Part shown: positions 28,901-37,282 of the stretch, one piece after another
Numbering within the stretch: the first letter of the stretch is position 1
Layout: each line of letters begins with the position of its first letter
Assembly: GCF_012927185.1 (NCBI RefSeq)
Contig: NZ_JABBGB010000003.1
Location: 248,001-312,000, forward strand
Length of the DNA stretch: 64,000 nt
Source of the DNA: Pseudoflavitalea sp. G-6-1-2
GTDB taxonomy: Bacteria; Bacteroidota; Bacteroidia; Chitinophagales; Chitinophagaceae
Direction of reading: 5' to 3'
Made by a program: the position numbers and the translations under genes
Notes under the pieces: generated by a model
The model's database searches: none
What the model was told of the DNA's origin: nothing
The model's input: the letters and a program-made list of their open reading frames with translations, nothing else

Positions 28901-31019
28901 ACATTATCAGTGGAATACTGCATCGTTTACATATATGGCGGGATCGAATATCGGTTCCGGACAAGACCATTTCTTCCAGCATCAGGCAACTGAAGGAGTA
29001 AAAATCACCCTGGACAGCGACAGAAAGTGGCGCCTCACACATACTGATCATCTGATCGAGATCAATACCGGGGTATTCCCATGGGCAGGTAACACTGCGA
29101 ACAATTACTCTGTATCCATCGATGGGGTTGAAAGAATGAACACCGGCTGTATAGGAAAATCTATCGTATTTCAGATTATCGATCCTAAAACTTTCCAGCC
29201 ATGGTTGAATGTAGGGCCGGGCAATACCAATCTCAACATAGGCGGCAGTGCAGATGCCAATTGTGAAGGTAAACACCAATACAATATTGAATTCTCCTAT
29301 GAGTCGGCCGCTACCAGAAAAAAAGCGATGGACTTCATAGATGCCATCCCCGATGGTTACTGGGTAATCGCAAGAAGCCTCGATACTGTACCTATCAAAT
29401 CATTACCTGCAACCTGGAGAGCTGACACAGCATTGTATGGTTCAGGTAAATCGCTTTATCATAAATTACTGCAACACGGATTCTGGCAGATAGATACCAT
29501 TAAGAATTATGTTTCGTGGACAGGTATTTTCAAAAAGAATGATCCCGCTTTTACGCCATTATGGAAAGTGAGCATCAGCACAAAAGGGCAACTTAAACTG
29601 AATACCAAACTCCCCAGTCCGGATTCAGTAGGCATTATGAGTTCTCCGCTTTTTGGTCCCGCACAACAATGGTCTAAAGTAATGTGGCGTGGAGCGCCGG
29701 ACATTAATCCATCTCACGCAAAAGTGGGTGTGCAGGTGGTGGGTGTAAACCTCTCCGGAACGGAAACAACATTGTTCGATCTGAATGAGAGTGAACAGGA
29801 CTTCGATATTTCTTCGGTAGATCCCAAATTATATCCTTTCATCCGTCTGAGAATGCGCAATGCCGACTCAGTAGATTTCAAACCTTATCAGCTGCGATAC
29901 TGGAATGTGTTCTATTCTCCGGTACCCGAAGGTATGCTGGCACCAAACCTCGCATTCAACGGACCGAAAGACACACTCGAAATAGGAGACATCTATCAGT
30001 TTGCAATTCCTTTCAAGAATATCAGTAAAACCAAATTTGCAGACAGCATTGCTGTTAAGCTGAATGTTACCAATCGGAACAATGTTACCAAAACCATCTT
30101 TGTTCCGAAACAGAAAGATCTTCAGCCGAATGATACAGCCATGGTGCGTGTTGCTATCGATACTAAGGATTTCCCCGGAGAGAATACGGTGTATCTCGAT
30201 ATGAATCCTGATAATGCACAACCAGAACAATATCACTTCAACAACTTCCTCTTCAGAGATATGTTTGTGAAGCCGGATTACGTGAATCCGTTGCTGGACG
30301 TTACTTTCGATGGTGTAAGAATCATCAACCGTGATATCGTTTCTGCTAAACCGCATATTCAGATCAAACTGAAAGACGATGCCAAATTCATGTTGCTGAA
30401 CGATACATCCATCGGATCAGTAACAGTGAGATATCCTGACAACAGCATCAGGGAATATCATTTCGATAACGATACACTGCGCTTTACACCAGCTACCAGC
30501 GGTGCAAACAATACGGCCACCATCGACTTTACTCCGGCATTCACCTCCACCAACAACAGTGAAGGGGATGAATACGAGCTGGCCATCAAAGCAAAAGATA
30601 AGAGTGGCAACAGAGCAGGTACCCTGGAATATCGCATCGCTTTCCGCGTGATCACAAAATCGATGATCTCTAACCTGCTCAACTATCCGAATCCATTCAG
30701 TACTTCCACTGCCTTTGTGTTTACACTCACCGGCAGCGAGATACCAACAAATATCAAAATCCAGATTCTCACCATCACCGGTAAGATCGTTCGCGAGATC
30801 ACCAAAGACGAACTGGGACCCATCCATATCGGAAGAAATATCACCGAATTCAAGTGGAATGGAACAGACCAGTACGGTCAAAAGCTCGGAAACGGCGTTT
30901 ACCTCTACCGAGTAGTAACCACCATGAACGGGAAGGCGATGGAGAAATACAGGTCCGAAGGCGATAATACCGATCGTTACTTCACCAATGGATACGGTAA
31001 AATGTACCTCATGAGGTAA
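25950..31019 (+). CDS. C25-family (gingipain-type) peptidase, probable type IX sortase PorU2
   Basis: A 1689-residue exported protein; the ATG at 25950 begins a clear signal peptide ending NLAAQ. A peptidase C25 domain spans about residues 397-775, with the catalytic pair His639 in TYFGHSS and Cys669 in VNGCNAGNF. The 30-residue gap matches the gingipain arrangement. The domain ends with ITLHGDPAVFLNG. CARDB/Ig-like repeats follow (about 790-1500). The C-terminus from residue 1578 carries NYPNPF and GNGVYLYR, a FlgD-Ig/type A CTD-like module. Such proteins are annotated as putative sortase PorU2; the family cleaves CTDs and attaches cargo to lipopolysaccharide at the cell surface. It is much longer than PorU (about 1150 residues). 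It could instead be a secreted peptidase. Confidence 0.75.
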   Translation: MRNFFTLLLVLAGFNLAAQTYNNEWIDYNKTYQKFMIGRTAMYRIPQSALAAAGLDNTPVENLQLWREGVQVHYFASVNAGILPANGYIEFYGEKLDGKADKQLYLDPNSQLTDKASLMGDSVAYYLTSGNTANPFQTQPAVNNAASSSLTLEPFLMYTFRQYFTNKFNPGKANVLPEYVYLSSYDEGEFRSSLDITPTVPRGTTIPNMFPAVNSGPASSSITFSAAGNAPNERTIKTFVNNQLVTEQVMNYFKAQKFTVSFPTSYLNATSVPVRWENGSAISTDRYVAGFVEINYPREFNFANQTNFEFVWPAKGSPSLIEVTGFNNGGVTPVLIDLDRGLRYTAHVVAGKFRFELPASGTDTRYVMASTAAASFVQVNTLLRRNFINYVSGNPNANYIIISNAYLYGGTNGNNPIEDYKAYRETSAGGGFKVLNAEIEQLVDQFAYGIKKNPLSIRNFLEYARTHLSAPPKYAFLIGKGVVYNEYVLMGANANPERLNLIPTWGHPGSDNLLAVGFTGKPIAQMPIGRLSAIYPKEVEDYLEKIKDYDATQRNSPNTLAGREWMKNVVHVTGSSEPHLGSVLCNYMGTYRDIIKDTLFGGKVTTFCKVSTNSVEQLTSDKLVDLFNEGISLLTYFGHSSSSTLEFNIDDPYSYSNQGKYPVFCVNGCNAGNFFSSSSGRFTTNETITEKFLLAKNRGAIGFIASTHLGIVSYLNLFLDHFYSEIAKKDYGKSLGQILSDGLGDLVTASGPDDFYARMHAEQITLHGDPAVFLNGAAKPDYVMEESGIKINPAFISVAESSFKLKVRMVNIGRATADSITVEIKRQFPDNSFGIIYKKKIRGIMWSDSLSFDIPIVSTRDKGRNRIYVTLDSENAIDEEAESNNTAFREFVIFDEEARPTSPYNLSIINEPVTKFYASTANPFSNMRDYVMELDTTLQFNSSLKVTASTSSKGGILEFSPSVVYKDSAVYYWRVATVPPPGETHYQWNTASFTYMAGSNIGSGQDHFFQHQATEGVKITLDSDRKWRLTHTDHLIEINTGVFPWAGNTANNYSVSIDGVERMNTGCIGKSIVFQIIDPKTFQPWLNVGPGNTNLNIGGSADANCEGKHQYNIEFSYESAATRKKAMDFIDAIPDGYWVIARSLDTVPIKSLPATWRADTALYGSGKSLYHKLLQHGFWQIDTIKNYVSWTGIFKKNDPAFTPLWKVSISTKGQLKLNTKLPSPDSVGIMSSPLFGPAQQWSKVMWRGAPDINPSHAKVGVQVVGVNLSGTETTLFDLNESEQDFDISSVDPKLYPFIRLRMRNADSVDFKPYQLRYWNVFYSPVPEGMLAPNLAFNGPKDTLEIGDIYQFAIPFKNISKTKFADSIAVKLNVTNRNNVTKTIFVPKQKDLQPNDTAMVRVAIDTKDFPGENTVYLDMNPDNAQPEQYHFNNFLFRDMFVKPDYVNPLLDVTFDGVRIINRDIVSAKPHIQIKLKDDAKFMLLNDTSIGSVTVRYPDNSIREYHFDNDTLRFTPATSGANNTATIDFTPAFTSTNNSEGDEYELAIKAKDKSGNRAGTLEYRIAFRVITKSMISNLLNYPNPFSTSTAFVFTLTGSEIPTNIKIQILTITGKIVREITKDELGPIHIGRNITEFKWNGTDQYGQKLGNGVYLYRVVTTMNGKAMEKYRSEGDNTDRYFTNGYGKMYLMR

Positions 31020-31042
31020 TCCGGATATAAAGTTTTACAGAA

Positions 31043-31100
31043 GAGCGGCTAAGCTATTGCATGAACAGAAAAAATGTAATAGTTTAGCCGCTCGTTTATT
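31043..31100 (+). terminator. Terminator after the C25 peptidase gene
   Basis: GAGCGGCTAAGCTATTGCA (31043-31061) pairs with TGTAATAGTTTAGCCGCTC (31075-31093) with a few G-U pairs and a 13-nt loop, followed by GTTTATT. It separates this transcript from the carbamoyltransferase module. Confidence 0.75.
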
Positions 31101-31213
31101 CCCTACCCGGTCATTACGTTTTTGACAATCCTCCAATCTTTTTAAGGAAAACCGGCCGGCCATAGCCTTCTCTCTCATGGCTGATCCATATATCCCCTAA
31201 ATCGAAAACAAAT

Positions 31214-33079
31214 ATGACAATCTTAGGAATTTCCGCGTTTTACCACGACTCGGCCGCGGCCATTATCCAGGATGGGGAAGTGATCGCCGCCGCACAGGAA
31301 GAAAGATTTACCAGAAAGAAGCATGATCCCGCATTTCCGGTCAATGCTGCCAGATTCTGCCTTGAATATGCAGGCAGATCCATCAACGACATCGATGCAG
31401 TGGTGTTCTACGACAAACCCCTTCTGAAGTTTGAACGTTTGCTCGAAACTTATTATGCCTATGCCCCCAAAGGCGTCCGCTCGTTTATGATGAGTATGCC
31501 CGTATGGATCAAAGAGAAACTGTTTCTCAAAAAAATGATCTGGGAAGCATTGGACAGTATCGAAAAAGTGGACAGAAAGAAAGTGAAGCTGCTCTTCCCG
31601 GAGCACCATCTTTCCCATGCTGCCAGTGCATTCTATCCTTCTTCCTACAATCGTGCAGCAGTGCTCACCATCGATGGAGTAGGAGAATGGGCAACGGCCA
31701 GCATCTGTTTGGGCGAAGGCAACAAACTCACTATTCTCAAAGAACTCGATTTCCCGCATTCGCTCGGTCTGCTGTATTCGGCTTTTACGTATTTCTGCGG
31801 ATTTAAAGTGAACTCCGGCGAATACAAACTGATGGGGCTTGCGCCGTACGGTAATCATGGTTCACCAGAAGTGAAGAAGTACATAGACATCATCAAGAAA
31901 CATCTGGTAGATCTGAAAGAAGATGGTTCCATCTTCCTCGATCAGCAATATTTCAATTACGCTACCGGACTCCGGATGGTGTACGATGATAAATGGGAAA
32001 AGCTCTTCGGCTTTCCACGCCGCAAATCCGAATCGAATCTCGAACAGCATCACTGCGATCTCGCACTGGCCATTCAGGAAGTAACGGAAGAAGCCGTGCT
32101 GAACCTCGCGCGCGAAGCGAAAAAACTCACCGGTGCAGATTATCTCTGCATGGCAGGTGGTGTGGCGCTCAACTGCGTAGCCAATGGCAAACTCGACGAT
32201 GCGAAGATCTTCAAACAGGTATTTGTGCAGCCGGCTGCCGGTGATGCAGGAGGTGCGCTGGGTGCAGCTTACGCCGCCAATTACATTTACTTTGGCAATG
32301 AACGCAAAGTGGATCCGAATAAAATGGATGCACTCAAAGGTTCTTATCTCGGTACAGAAACCAACGATCAGGATGTGCTGGTAACTGCGCGCAAATACGG
32401 CGCGAAATTCGAGCAGTTCGCATCAGAAGAAGCGATGCTGGAGAAAGTTGCTGCACTTATTGCATCGGGTAATGTAATCGGATGGCATCAGGGAAGAATG
32501 GAATTCGGTCCACGTGCATTGGGCGCAAGAAGCATCATTGCAGATGCGCGCAACCCTGAGATGCAGAAAAAGCTCAACCTCAAGATCAAGTACAGAGAGG
32601 GCTTCCGTCCGTTTGCACCGGTGGTGCCGGCAGAAGATGTGTCTGACTATTTCGAGCATGCAGATATTTCTCCTTACATGCTGATGGTAAAACCGGTGAA
32701 AGAAAAACGCCGGATACCATATCCTGCATCATTCGAAGGAAAGAACCTGCTCGATAAATTATATTTCCTCCGCAGCGATATTCCTGCCATTACGCATATC
32801 GATTACTCTGCGCGTATCCAGACGGTTCATGAAGAAACCAATCCGCGCTTCTACAAATTGCTGCAGGCATTCAAAAGACAAACGGGTTATTCCGTAATGG
32901 TGAATACCAGCTTCAATGTACGGGGCGAGCCTATTGTGAACACACCGGAAGATTCTTATCGCTGCTTCATGCGTACGGATATGGATTATCTGGTAGTAGG
33001 CAATTTCCTTTTCGATAAAACCGCTCAGCCTGAGTGGAAAGAAAAGGATGATTGGAAAAATGAATTCACGCTTGATTAA
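31214..33079 (+). CDS. NodU/CmcH-family O-carbamoyltransferase (SxtI-like)
   Basis: A 621-residue protein of the NodU/CmcH family, which transfers carbamoyl from carbamoyl phosphate via a carbamoyladenylate to a hydroxyl of a sugar or natural product. The N-terminal Kae1-like domain has GISAFYHDSAAAII and the metal-binding cluster EHHLSHAASAF (His131, His132, His135). The C-terminal YrdC-like domain carries MAGGVALNCVANGK and GRMEFGPRALGARS (Arg434). VNTSFNVRGEPIVNTP closes the active site. It begins a four-gene set with DUF5989, SxtJ-like and SGNH genes, the same families found next to SxtI in the saxitoxin cluster. A carbamoylated surface glycan is the likeliest product here. Confidence 0.92.
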   Translation: MTILGISAFYHDSAAAIIQDGEVIAAAQEERFTRKKHDPAFPVNAARFCLEYAGRSINDIDAVVFYDKPLLKFERLLETYYAYAPKGVRSFMMSMPVWIKEKLFLKKMIWEALDSIEKVDRKKVKLLFPEHHLSHAASAFYPSSYNRAAVLTIDGVGEWATASICLGEGNKLTILKELDFPHSLGLLYSAFTYFCGFKVNSGEYKLMGLAPYGNHGSPEVKKYIDIIKKHLVDLKEDGSIFLDQQYFNYATGLRMVYDDKWEKLFGFPRRKSESNLEQHHCDLALAIQEVTEEAVLNLAREAKKLTGADYLCMAGGVALNCVANGKLDDAKIFKQVFVQPAAGDAGGALGAAYAANYIYFGNERKVDPNKMDALKGSYLGTETNDQDVLVTARKYGAKFEQFASEEAMLEKVAALIASGNVIGWHQGRMEFGPRALGARSIIADARNPEMQKKLNLKIKYREGFRPFAPVVPAEDVSDYFEHADISPYMLMVKPVKEKRRIPYPASFEGKNLLDKLYFLRSDIPAITHIDYSARIQTVHEETNPRFYKLLQAFKRQTGYSVMVNTSFNVRGEPIVNTPEDSYRCFMRTDMDYLVVGNFLFDKTAQPEWKEKDDWKNEFTLD

Positions 33080-33098
33080 CGAATTAAACTAACTGAAT

Positions 33099-33248
33099 AT
33101 GGACTTCTTAAAAGACCTCTGGAAATTTCTGAAAGCAAGAAAGAAATGGTGGCTTGCACCTCTGATTGTAATCCTGCTGCTGCTGGGCATCCTGCTGGTG
33201 CTGGGAGGCGGATCTGCTATCGCTCCATTCATTTACACTTTATTCTAA
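33099..33248 (+). CDS. DUF5989-family small membrane protein (SxtK-like)
   Basis: A 49-residue protein, easily missed because of its size. It begins MDFLKDLWKFLKARKKWW, followed by a single membrane span of about 20 residues (LIVILLLLGILLVLGG), and ends GSAIAPFIYTLF. This is the pattern of DUF5989 proteins, which are usually found beside carbamoyltransferases; the saxitoxin gene sxtK encodes a protein of similar size. It lies 19 nt after the carbamoyltransferase stop and 4 nt before the next gene, so co-translation is likely. Its function is unknown; a membrane anchor for the carbamoyltransferase is a reasonable hypothesis. Confidence 0.88.
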   Translation: MDFLKDLWKFLKARKKWWLAPLIVILLLLGILLVLGGGSAIAPFIYTLF

Positions 33249-33252
33249 CGCT

Positions 33253-33630
33253 ATGAGTACTATAGATAACAGTAAACAAAAAAGCCTGGAGACCATGCTG
33301 GTGCTTGTTGTGGCATGCGTGGTGTTCAACTGGCTTACACACAATAAATACCTGCTGATTGCCGCGATGGTGCTGGGCGCCATCGGCATCTTCATTCCAT
33401 GGCTGGCCGGTAAGATACATTGGGCATGGATGAAGCTTGCGCATGCCATGGGCTATGTAATGAGCAAAGTGGTGCTGAGCATTGTGTTCTTCGTTTTTAT
33501 GATACCGATAGCTGCGCTCAGCAGACTGTTCACAAAAAACAAGTCTGTTCAGATGAAGGCGGGCGCAACTTCCTATTTCAAGGAAAGGAATTTTACGTAC
33601 GACAAGGAGAGTCTGGAAAATGTGTGGTAA
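33253..33630 (+). CDS. SxtJ-family membrane protein
   Basis: A 125-residue protein with three predicted membrane spans (about residues 13-28, 33-50 and 70-92) and a positively charged C-terminal tail containing FTKNKSVQ and SYFKERNFTYDKESLENVW. It resembles SxtJ-family proteins, of unknown function, encoded next to O-carbamoyltransferases. The ATG at 33253 follows the DUF5989 stop by 4 nt. It probably belongs to a membrane complex with the DUF5989 protein. No enzymatic motif is seen. Confidence 0.85.
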   Translation: MSTIDNSKQKSLETMLVLVVACVVFNWLTHNKYLLIAAMVLGAIGIFIPWLAGKIHWAWMKLAHAMGYVMSKVVLSIVFFVFMIPIAALSRLFTKNKSVQMKAGATSYFKERNFTYDKESLENVW

Positions 33631-33654
33631 TCGTTTCATCCATCAACTATTCCC

Positions 33655-34878
33655 ATGATTAAGAAACTGGTGCAGCGGCTCTTTGTAGTAATCATCATCG
33701 TACTGGCGGTGAAAGTACTCGGAGCTGTACTGCTTAAAATGAATCCCAACTCAGTACTCTATACCAGTAGTCTGATAACCGTGATCACCACACTCACCAT
33801 TGCATGGTATGTGGTGGCACTGATACTGGATATCATTTTCATCAAAAGCAAAAAGCCACGCTCTGCAGGCTGGATCGGATTGGGCGTACTTGCTGTGATC
33901 GTAACTATCGGAGAATTGTTCTCTGCTTCGTGGATCAAACATCCGGAGAAGATCCCGAATGGTTTTCAGACCGGATTCAAATGGCTGTATGCACATAATT
34001 ACGGACAGGTGATTCAGATTGTGCCTGAGTGCAGCCGCTACGACAGCGCCTTCTACTACAATCTCATTCCCAACAATACCTGCACATTTGAGAATGTGGA
34101 GTTCTCCAACAAGTTCACTGCAAACAGCAGAGGATTCAGGGATGATGATTCTTCGCTGGTGAAACCGGAGATCATTTGCCTGGGAGATTCGTATATGATG
34201 GGATGGGGAGTAGATCAGGATCAGTCTGTACCGGCGGTACTCGAAAAGCTCAGTGGCAAACGAACACTGAATGCTGCGATGAGCAGTTTCGGCACCCCGC
34301 GCGAACTGATGCGATACAGAACATTGGATACATCTGCCGTGAAGTACCTGGTGATTCAGTATTGCTCCAACGACAATGAAGAGAATACCGCTTATCTCGG
34401 CAACAACCATCACCTCAAAATTTCTTCGGAAGCCTCTTACGATTCGCTTCGTTTCAAAAACGAGTGGAACAAGAAATATTTTCCGGGCAAATACTTTGTG
34501 CTGGCTTCGAGATACGGACTGAAAGAAAAAATAAAATCGATGCTCGGCAAACCGCCTTCCAATATTGGTCTTCCGGTGGAATATCCGAAGGATGCGAAAA
34601 TGTTCCTCGATATTCTGAAAGACTTCCCGCTTGATTTTTCCAAAACAAAAGTGCTGGTATACGAAGGCATCGATGTAAGCCATCGCAACAACGATTTCAA
34701 AAATGCCGTAGAGAAACTATTGCAGGAGGCAGGTTACAAAAACCATTTCGGCAACAGCGTGAAAGTGGTGGATGTTGCCAGCCTTCTTCAGCCTGAGGAT
34801 TTCTACATACTCGACGGGCATTTCAGAGCGAATGCACATCAGAAAGTGGCGCAGGCGCTGGCGAAGGAGTTACAATAA
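33655..34878 (+). CDS. Membrane-anchored SGNH/GDSL hydrolase-like protein (SxtL-like position)
   Basis: A 407-residue protein with three N-terminal membrane spans (to about residue 95) and an SGNH domain facing the periplasm. Block I is LGDSYMMGWG (Ser179), block III is CSNDNEEN (Asn/Asp), and block V is ILDGHFRANAHQ (Asp387, His389), so the catalytic set looks complete. SGNH enzymes add or remove acyl groups on glycans or lipids. Its place fourth in a carbamoyltransferase-DUF5989-SxtJ-SGNH set matches the GDSL-lipase sxtL of the saxitoxin cluster in family, though the order of the two small genes differs. A glycan O-acyltransferase or esterase is likely. Confidence 0.85.
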   Translation: MIKKLVQRLFVVIIIVLAVKVLGAVLLKMNPNSVLYTSSLITVITTLTIAWYVVALILDIIFIKSKKPRSAGWIGLGVLAVIVTIGELFSASWIKHPEKIPNGFQTGFKWLYAHNYGQVIQIVPECSRYDSAFYYNLIPNNTCTFENVEFSNKFTANSRGFRDDDSSLVKPEIICLGDSYMMGWGVDQDQSVPAVLEKLSGKRTLNAAMSSFGTPRELMRYRTLDTSAVKYLVIQYCSNDNEENTAYLGNNHHLKISSEASYDSLRFKNEWNKKYFPGKYFVLASRYGLKEKIKSMLGKPPSNIGLPVEYPKDAKMFLDILKDFPLDFSKTKVLVYEGIDVSHRNNDFKNAVEKLLQEAGYKNHFGNSVKVVDVASLLQPEDFYILDGHFRANAHQKVAQALAKELQ

Positions 34879-34911
34879 ATATGACTATCTTCAGCCATAT
34901 TTTATTTTTTG

Positions 34912-36588
34912 ATGCGCAGATCGCAAGGCGAAGAAAATCCTATCAAATCCTGGTTCAGCATTGACGGATTTACGGCAATGAAATGGTACTGGCAATGGGC
35001 CTGCTTTGCAGCCATTGCACTGGTGCTGTATATTCCCATACTCGGCAATGGATTTGTGAATGATGATCATCTGGTAATCTGGAAGGTTTGCGTGGAGAAC
35101 GAACTGAATGTGGATGGATTCTTTCGTCCGCTTTCAGATATCACCATCTGGATCACTTATCAGTTTGCGAAACTAACTCCCTGGCCGTACTATACTTTTT
35201 CTATTCTCTTGCATGCATTAACTGCTGTATTGCTGTTGCAGTACTGCAAAAAAATGCTGCTGGATAAAATGCAGCTGCCAAATGCTTCATTGGTAGTGTT
35301 GCTTGCTGCGGTATTTTTTCTGATCTATCCTTACCACAATGAAGCGATCGTGTGGATACTGGCGCGTTGTTCTCTGATGGCCGGCACACTCGCCATTGCC
35401 TCCCTGCTGATATTGGTGAGCAGCTGGAGCGAGACCCGCAAAATGATCGGCATTTCCCTTTGTTATTTTGTTGGCCTGGCGTCTTATGAAAGCATCATGA
35501 TACTGCCGGCGATGTTGCTGGCCCAGCTGCTGATCTCACGGGCGCCGTTTTCGCTGGTGGTTCGCTATGCGGTGGTACTGCTGGTTACTTTCGCATTGCA
35601 TTGCTGGCTGAGGATAACGGTATCCGGTGTTTTCATTGGAGGATATGGCAAAGGATTTTTTGAAAACGACCTGATGAGCAGGTTCACCGGCATGCTCAAA
35701 ACTGCCGGAAGAATTATTCTGCCACCGTCGGACAACAGTCAGATGCTGGTAGTGAACTTTGCAGTAGTGGCAGTATTGGCCATCATTGCAGCTGTGCTGG
35801 TTTGGAGAAAAACAAAAAAACAGGTTGTACTGTCCCGGTTCTTTCTTATTCAGCTTGCCTGCTTTGCGTTTGCGATGCTGATGCCGTTATGGCTTGGAGT
35901 GAGCACGCGCACATCGGAGAGTGATCGTTTCTTCTATCTTCCTGCGTTCTTCTTTTGTACGATACTGGCTTTTATGGTGGTGTATCTTTTCAACAGTGAA
36001 AAGGTGAGGGCATTGGTGGTGCTGGTACTGCTGGCAAGCGGAGTATATCTGCTGGAGCAGAACAATATGAACTGGAAGCGGGCGTCGGACAGTGTGAAAT
36101 CGCTGATGGCGCAGGTACGTAACTCCAAGGAGAAACTGTGGGTGGTGAATCTTCCTGCAGAGATCGATGGGGCCTATGTTTTCAGGATCGGCTTCAGTGA
36201 TGCGCTTCGGTTATACGGCGTCGATAGCAGCAGGGTGAAAGTGGTGAGCGGTCTTACGCGCGATCAGGAATTGTTGCTTCCCGAAGTGATAGTACCGAAA
36301 ACAGCAGAAAGCATCAGCTGGATCGCTCCGGCAACCCTGGTGCTGGAGAATGGCATGCCGGGAGGCGCTGCCATTGCGCATACAGGCAAAGCACTCAAAG
36401 CGCTTACAGATTCGATAATGCAGCAGGAGCGCAATTTCAATTTTGCAGATGCTGCCTACAGCAATCAGATACAGCAATTTCTTCTTCGTAATCCTGTTCC
36501 GGCGGAAGAGCTGCGCATAGCAGTACCTGAGCCCGGAAGCAGGCTCCTCTTCTGGAACAGAAAATCCTGGATCAGGTTATCTTACTGA
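34912..36588 (+). CDS. GT-C-like polytopic membrane protein (possible glycosyltransferase)
   Basis: A 558-residue integral membrane protein with about ten membrane spans and a soluble C-terminal part of about 150 residues. The first external loop has LGNGFVNDDHLVIW, whose paired aspartates resemble the DD motif of GT-C transferases of the PMT/ArnT type. FLIYPYHNEAIVWILARCSLMAG is the next conserved-looking block. I took the ATG at 34912; an ATG at 34978 (MKWYWQW) starts closer to the first span. It is 33 nt downstream of the SGNH gene and may be a fifth member of the module, glycosylating or handling the same polymer. The substrate is unknown. Confidence 0.7.
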   Translation: MRRSQGEENPIKSWFSIDGFTAMKWYWQWACFAAIALVLYIPILGNGFVNDDHLVIWKVCVENELNVDGFFRPLSDITIWITYQFAKLTPWPYYTFSILLHALTAVLLLQYCKKMLLDKMQLPNASLVVLLAAVFFLIYPYHNEAIVWILARCSLMAGTLAIASLLILVSSWSETRKMIGISLCYFVGLASYESIMILPAMLLAQLLISRAPFSLVVRYAVVLLVTFALHCWLRITVSGVFIGGYGKGFFENDLMSRFTGMLKTAGRIILPPSDNSQMLVVNFAVVAVLAIIAAVLVWRKTKKQVVLSRFFLIQLACFAFAMLMPLWLGVSTRTSESDRFFYLPAFFFCTILAFMVVYLFNSEKVRALVVLVLLASGVYLLEQNNMNWKRASDSVKSLMAQVRNSKEKLWVVNLPAEIDGAYVFRIGFSDALRLYGVDSSRVKVVSGLTRDQELLLPEVIVPKTAESISWIAPATLVLENGMPGGAAIAHTGKALKALTDSIMQQERNFNFADAAYSNQIQQFLLRNPVPAEELRIAVPEPGSRLLFWNRKSWIRLSY

Positions 36589-37178
36589 GCCCTTTGCAGG
36601 GAGAGGTAGCGCGTGATGTATTTCCCTACCATATCAAACTCAATGTTCACGGCAGTGCCGGGAGTTACCTGGCTGATATTGGTATGCTCCAGTGTGTAGG
36701 GGATGATGGCTACAGAAAACTCATCGCCGGTTACGTCGAAAACAGTAAGGCTGATGCCATTGATGCTGGCAGATCCTTTTTCGATGATGAGCGATGCGAA
36801 GTTTTGCGGAAAGCGGAAACGGAATTCGCGGCTTCCTTCCATATCCTTAACAGCAACGCAGGTGGCAGTGGCGTCTACATGGCCTTGTACAATATGTCCG
36901 TCTAGACGGCCATTCATGGGCATGCATCTTTCGAGGTTCACGCGGTGGCCGGGTTGCCACTGGTGCAGGTTGGATTTCTGCAGGGTTTCGGCGATAGCAG
37001 TGATTTTGTACCGCTGACCGTTTATTTCCTCTACTGTGAGGCATACGCCGTCGTGTGAAATACTCTGATCTATCTTAAATTCGTGGGTGATGGGGGAGGT
37101 GATCCAGTAACTTTTATTGGTGCCGGATACCAGTACTTCCTCCACTTGTCCGAGTGATTCGATAATTCCGGTAAACAT
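36582..37178 (-). CDS. ribE: Riboflavin synthase, alpha subunit
   Basis: A 198-residue enzyme that dismutates two molecules of 6,7-dimethyl-8-ribityllumazine into riboflavin. It consists of two tandem lumazine-binding halves. The first begins MFTGIIESLGQVEEV and includes SISHDGVCLTVEE; the second includes NGRLDGHIVQGHVDATATC and GSASINGISLTVFDV. The 7-nt overlap with the convergent membrane-protein gene is unusual but short. The gene stands alone and its start faces rpsU. Confidence 0.96.
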   Translation of the reverse strand: MFTGIIESLGQVEEVLVSGTNKSYWITSPITHEFKIDQSISHDGVCLTVEEINGQRYKITAIAETLQKSNLHQWQPGHRVNLERCMPMNGRLDGHIVQGHVDATATCVAVKDMEGSREFRFRFPQNFASLIIEKGSASINGISLTVFDVTGDEFSVAIIPYTLEHTNISQVTPGTAVNIEFDMVGKYITRYLSLQRAQ

Positions 37179-37240
37179 GGATCAAATGTCGGGATTTCGA
37201 ACTAATTTGAAAAGACTGTGTCTGAAATCAAAAAATCCAT

Positions 37241-37249
37241 TATCTTTGC
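37241..37249 (+). promoter_or_regulatory. Promoter -7 element of rpsU
   Basis: TATCTTTGC matches TAnnTTTGC exactly, 34 nt before rpsU. A TCTG at 37221-37224 is a weak -33 candidate with 16-nt spacing. Confidence 0.55.
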
Positions 37250-37282
37250 TGCCCTTAAAAGCATTAAAGGAGGTATCAAACT

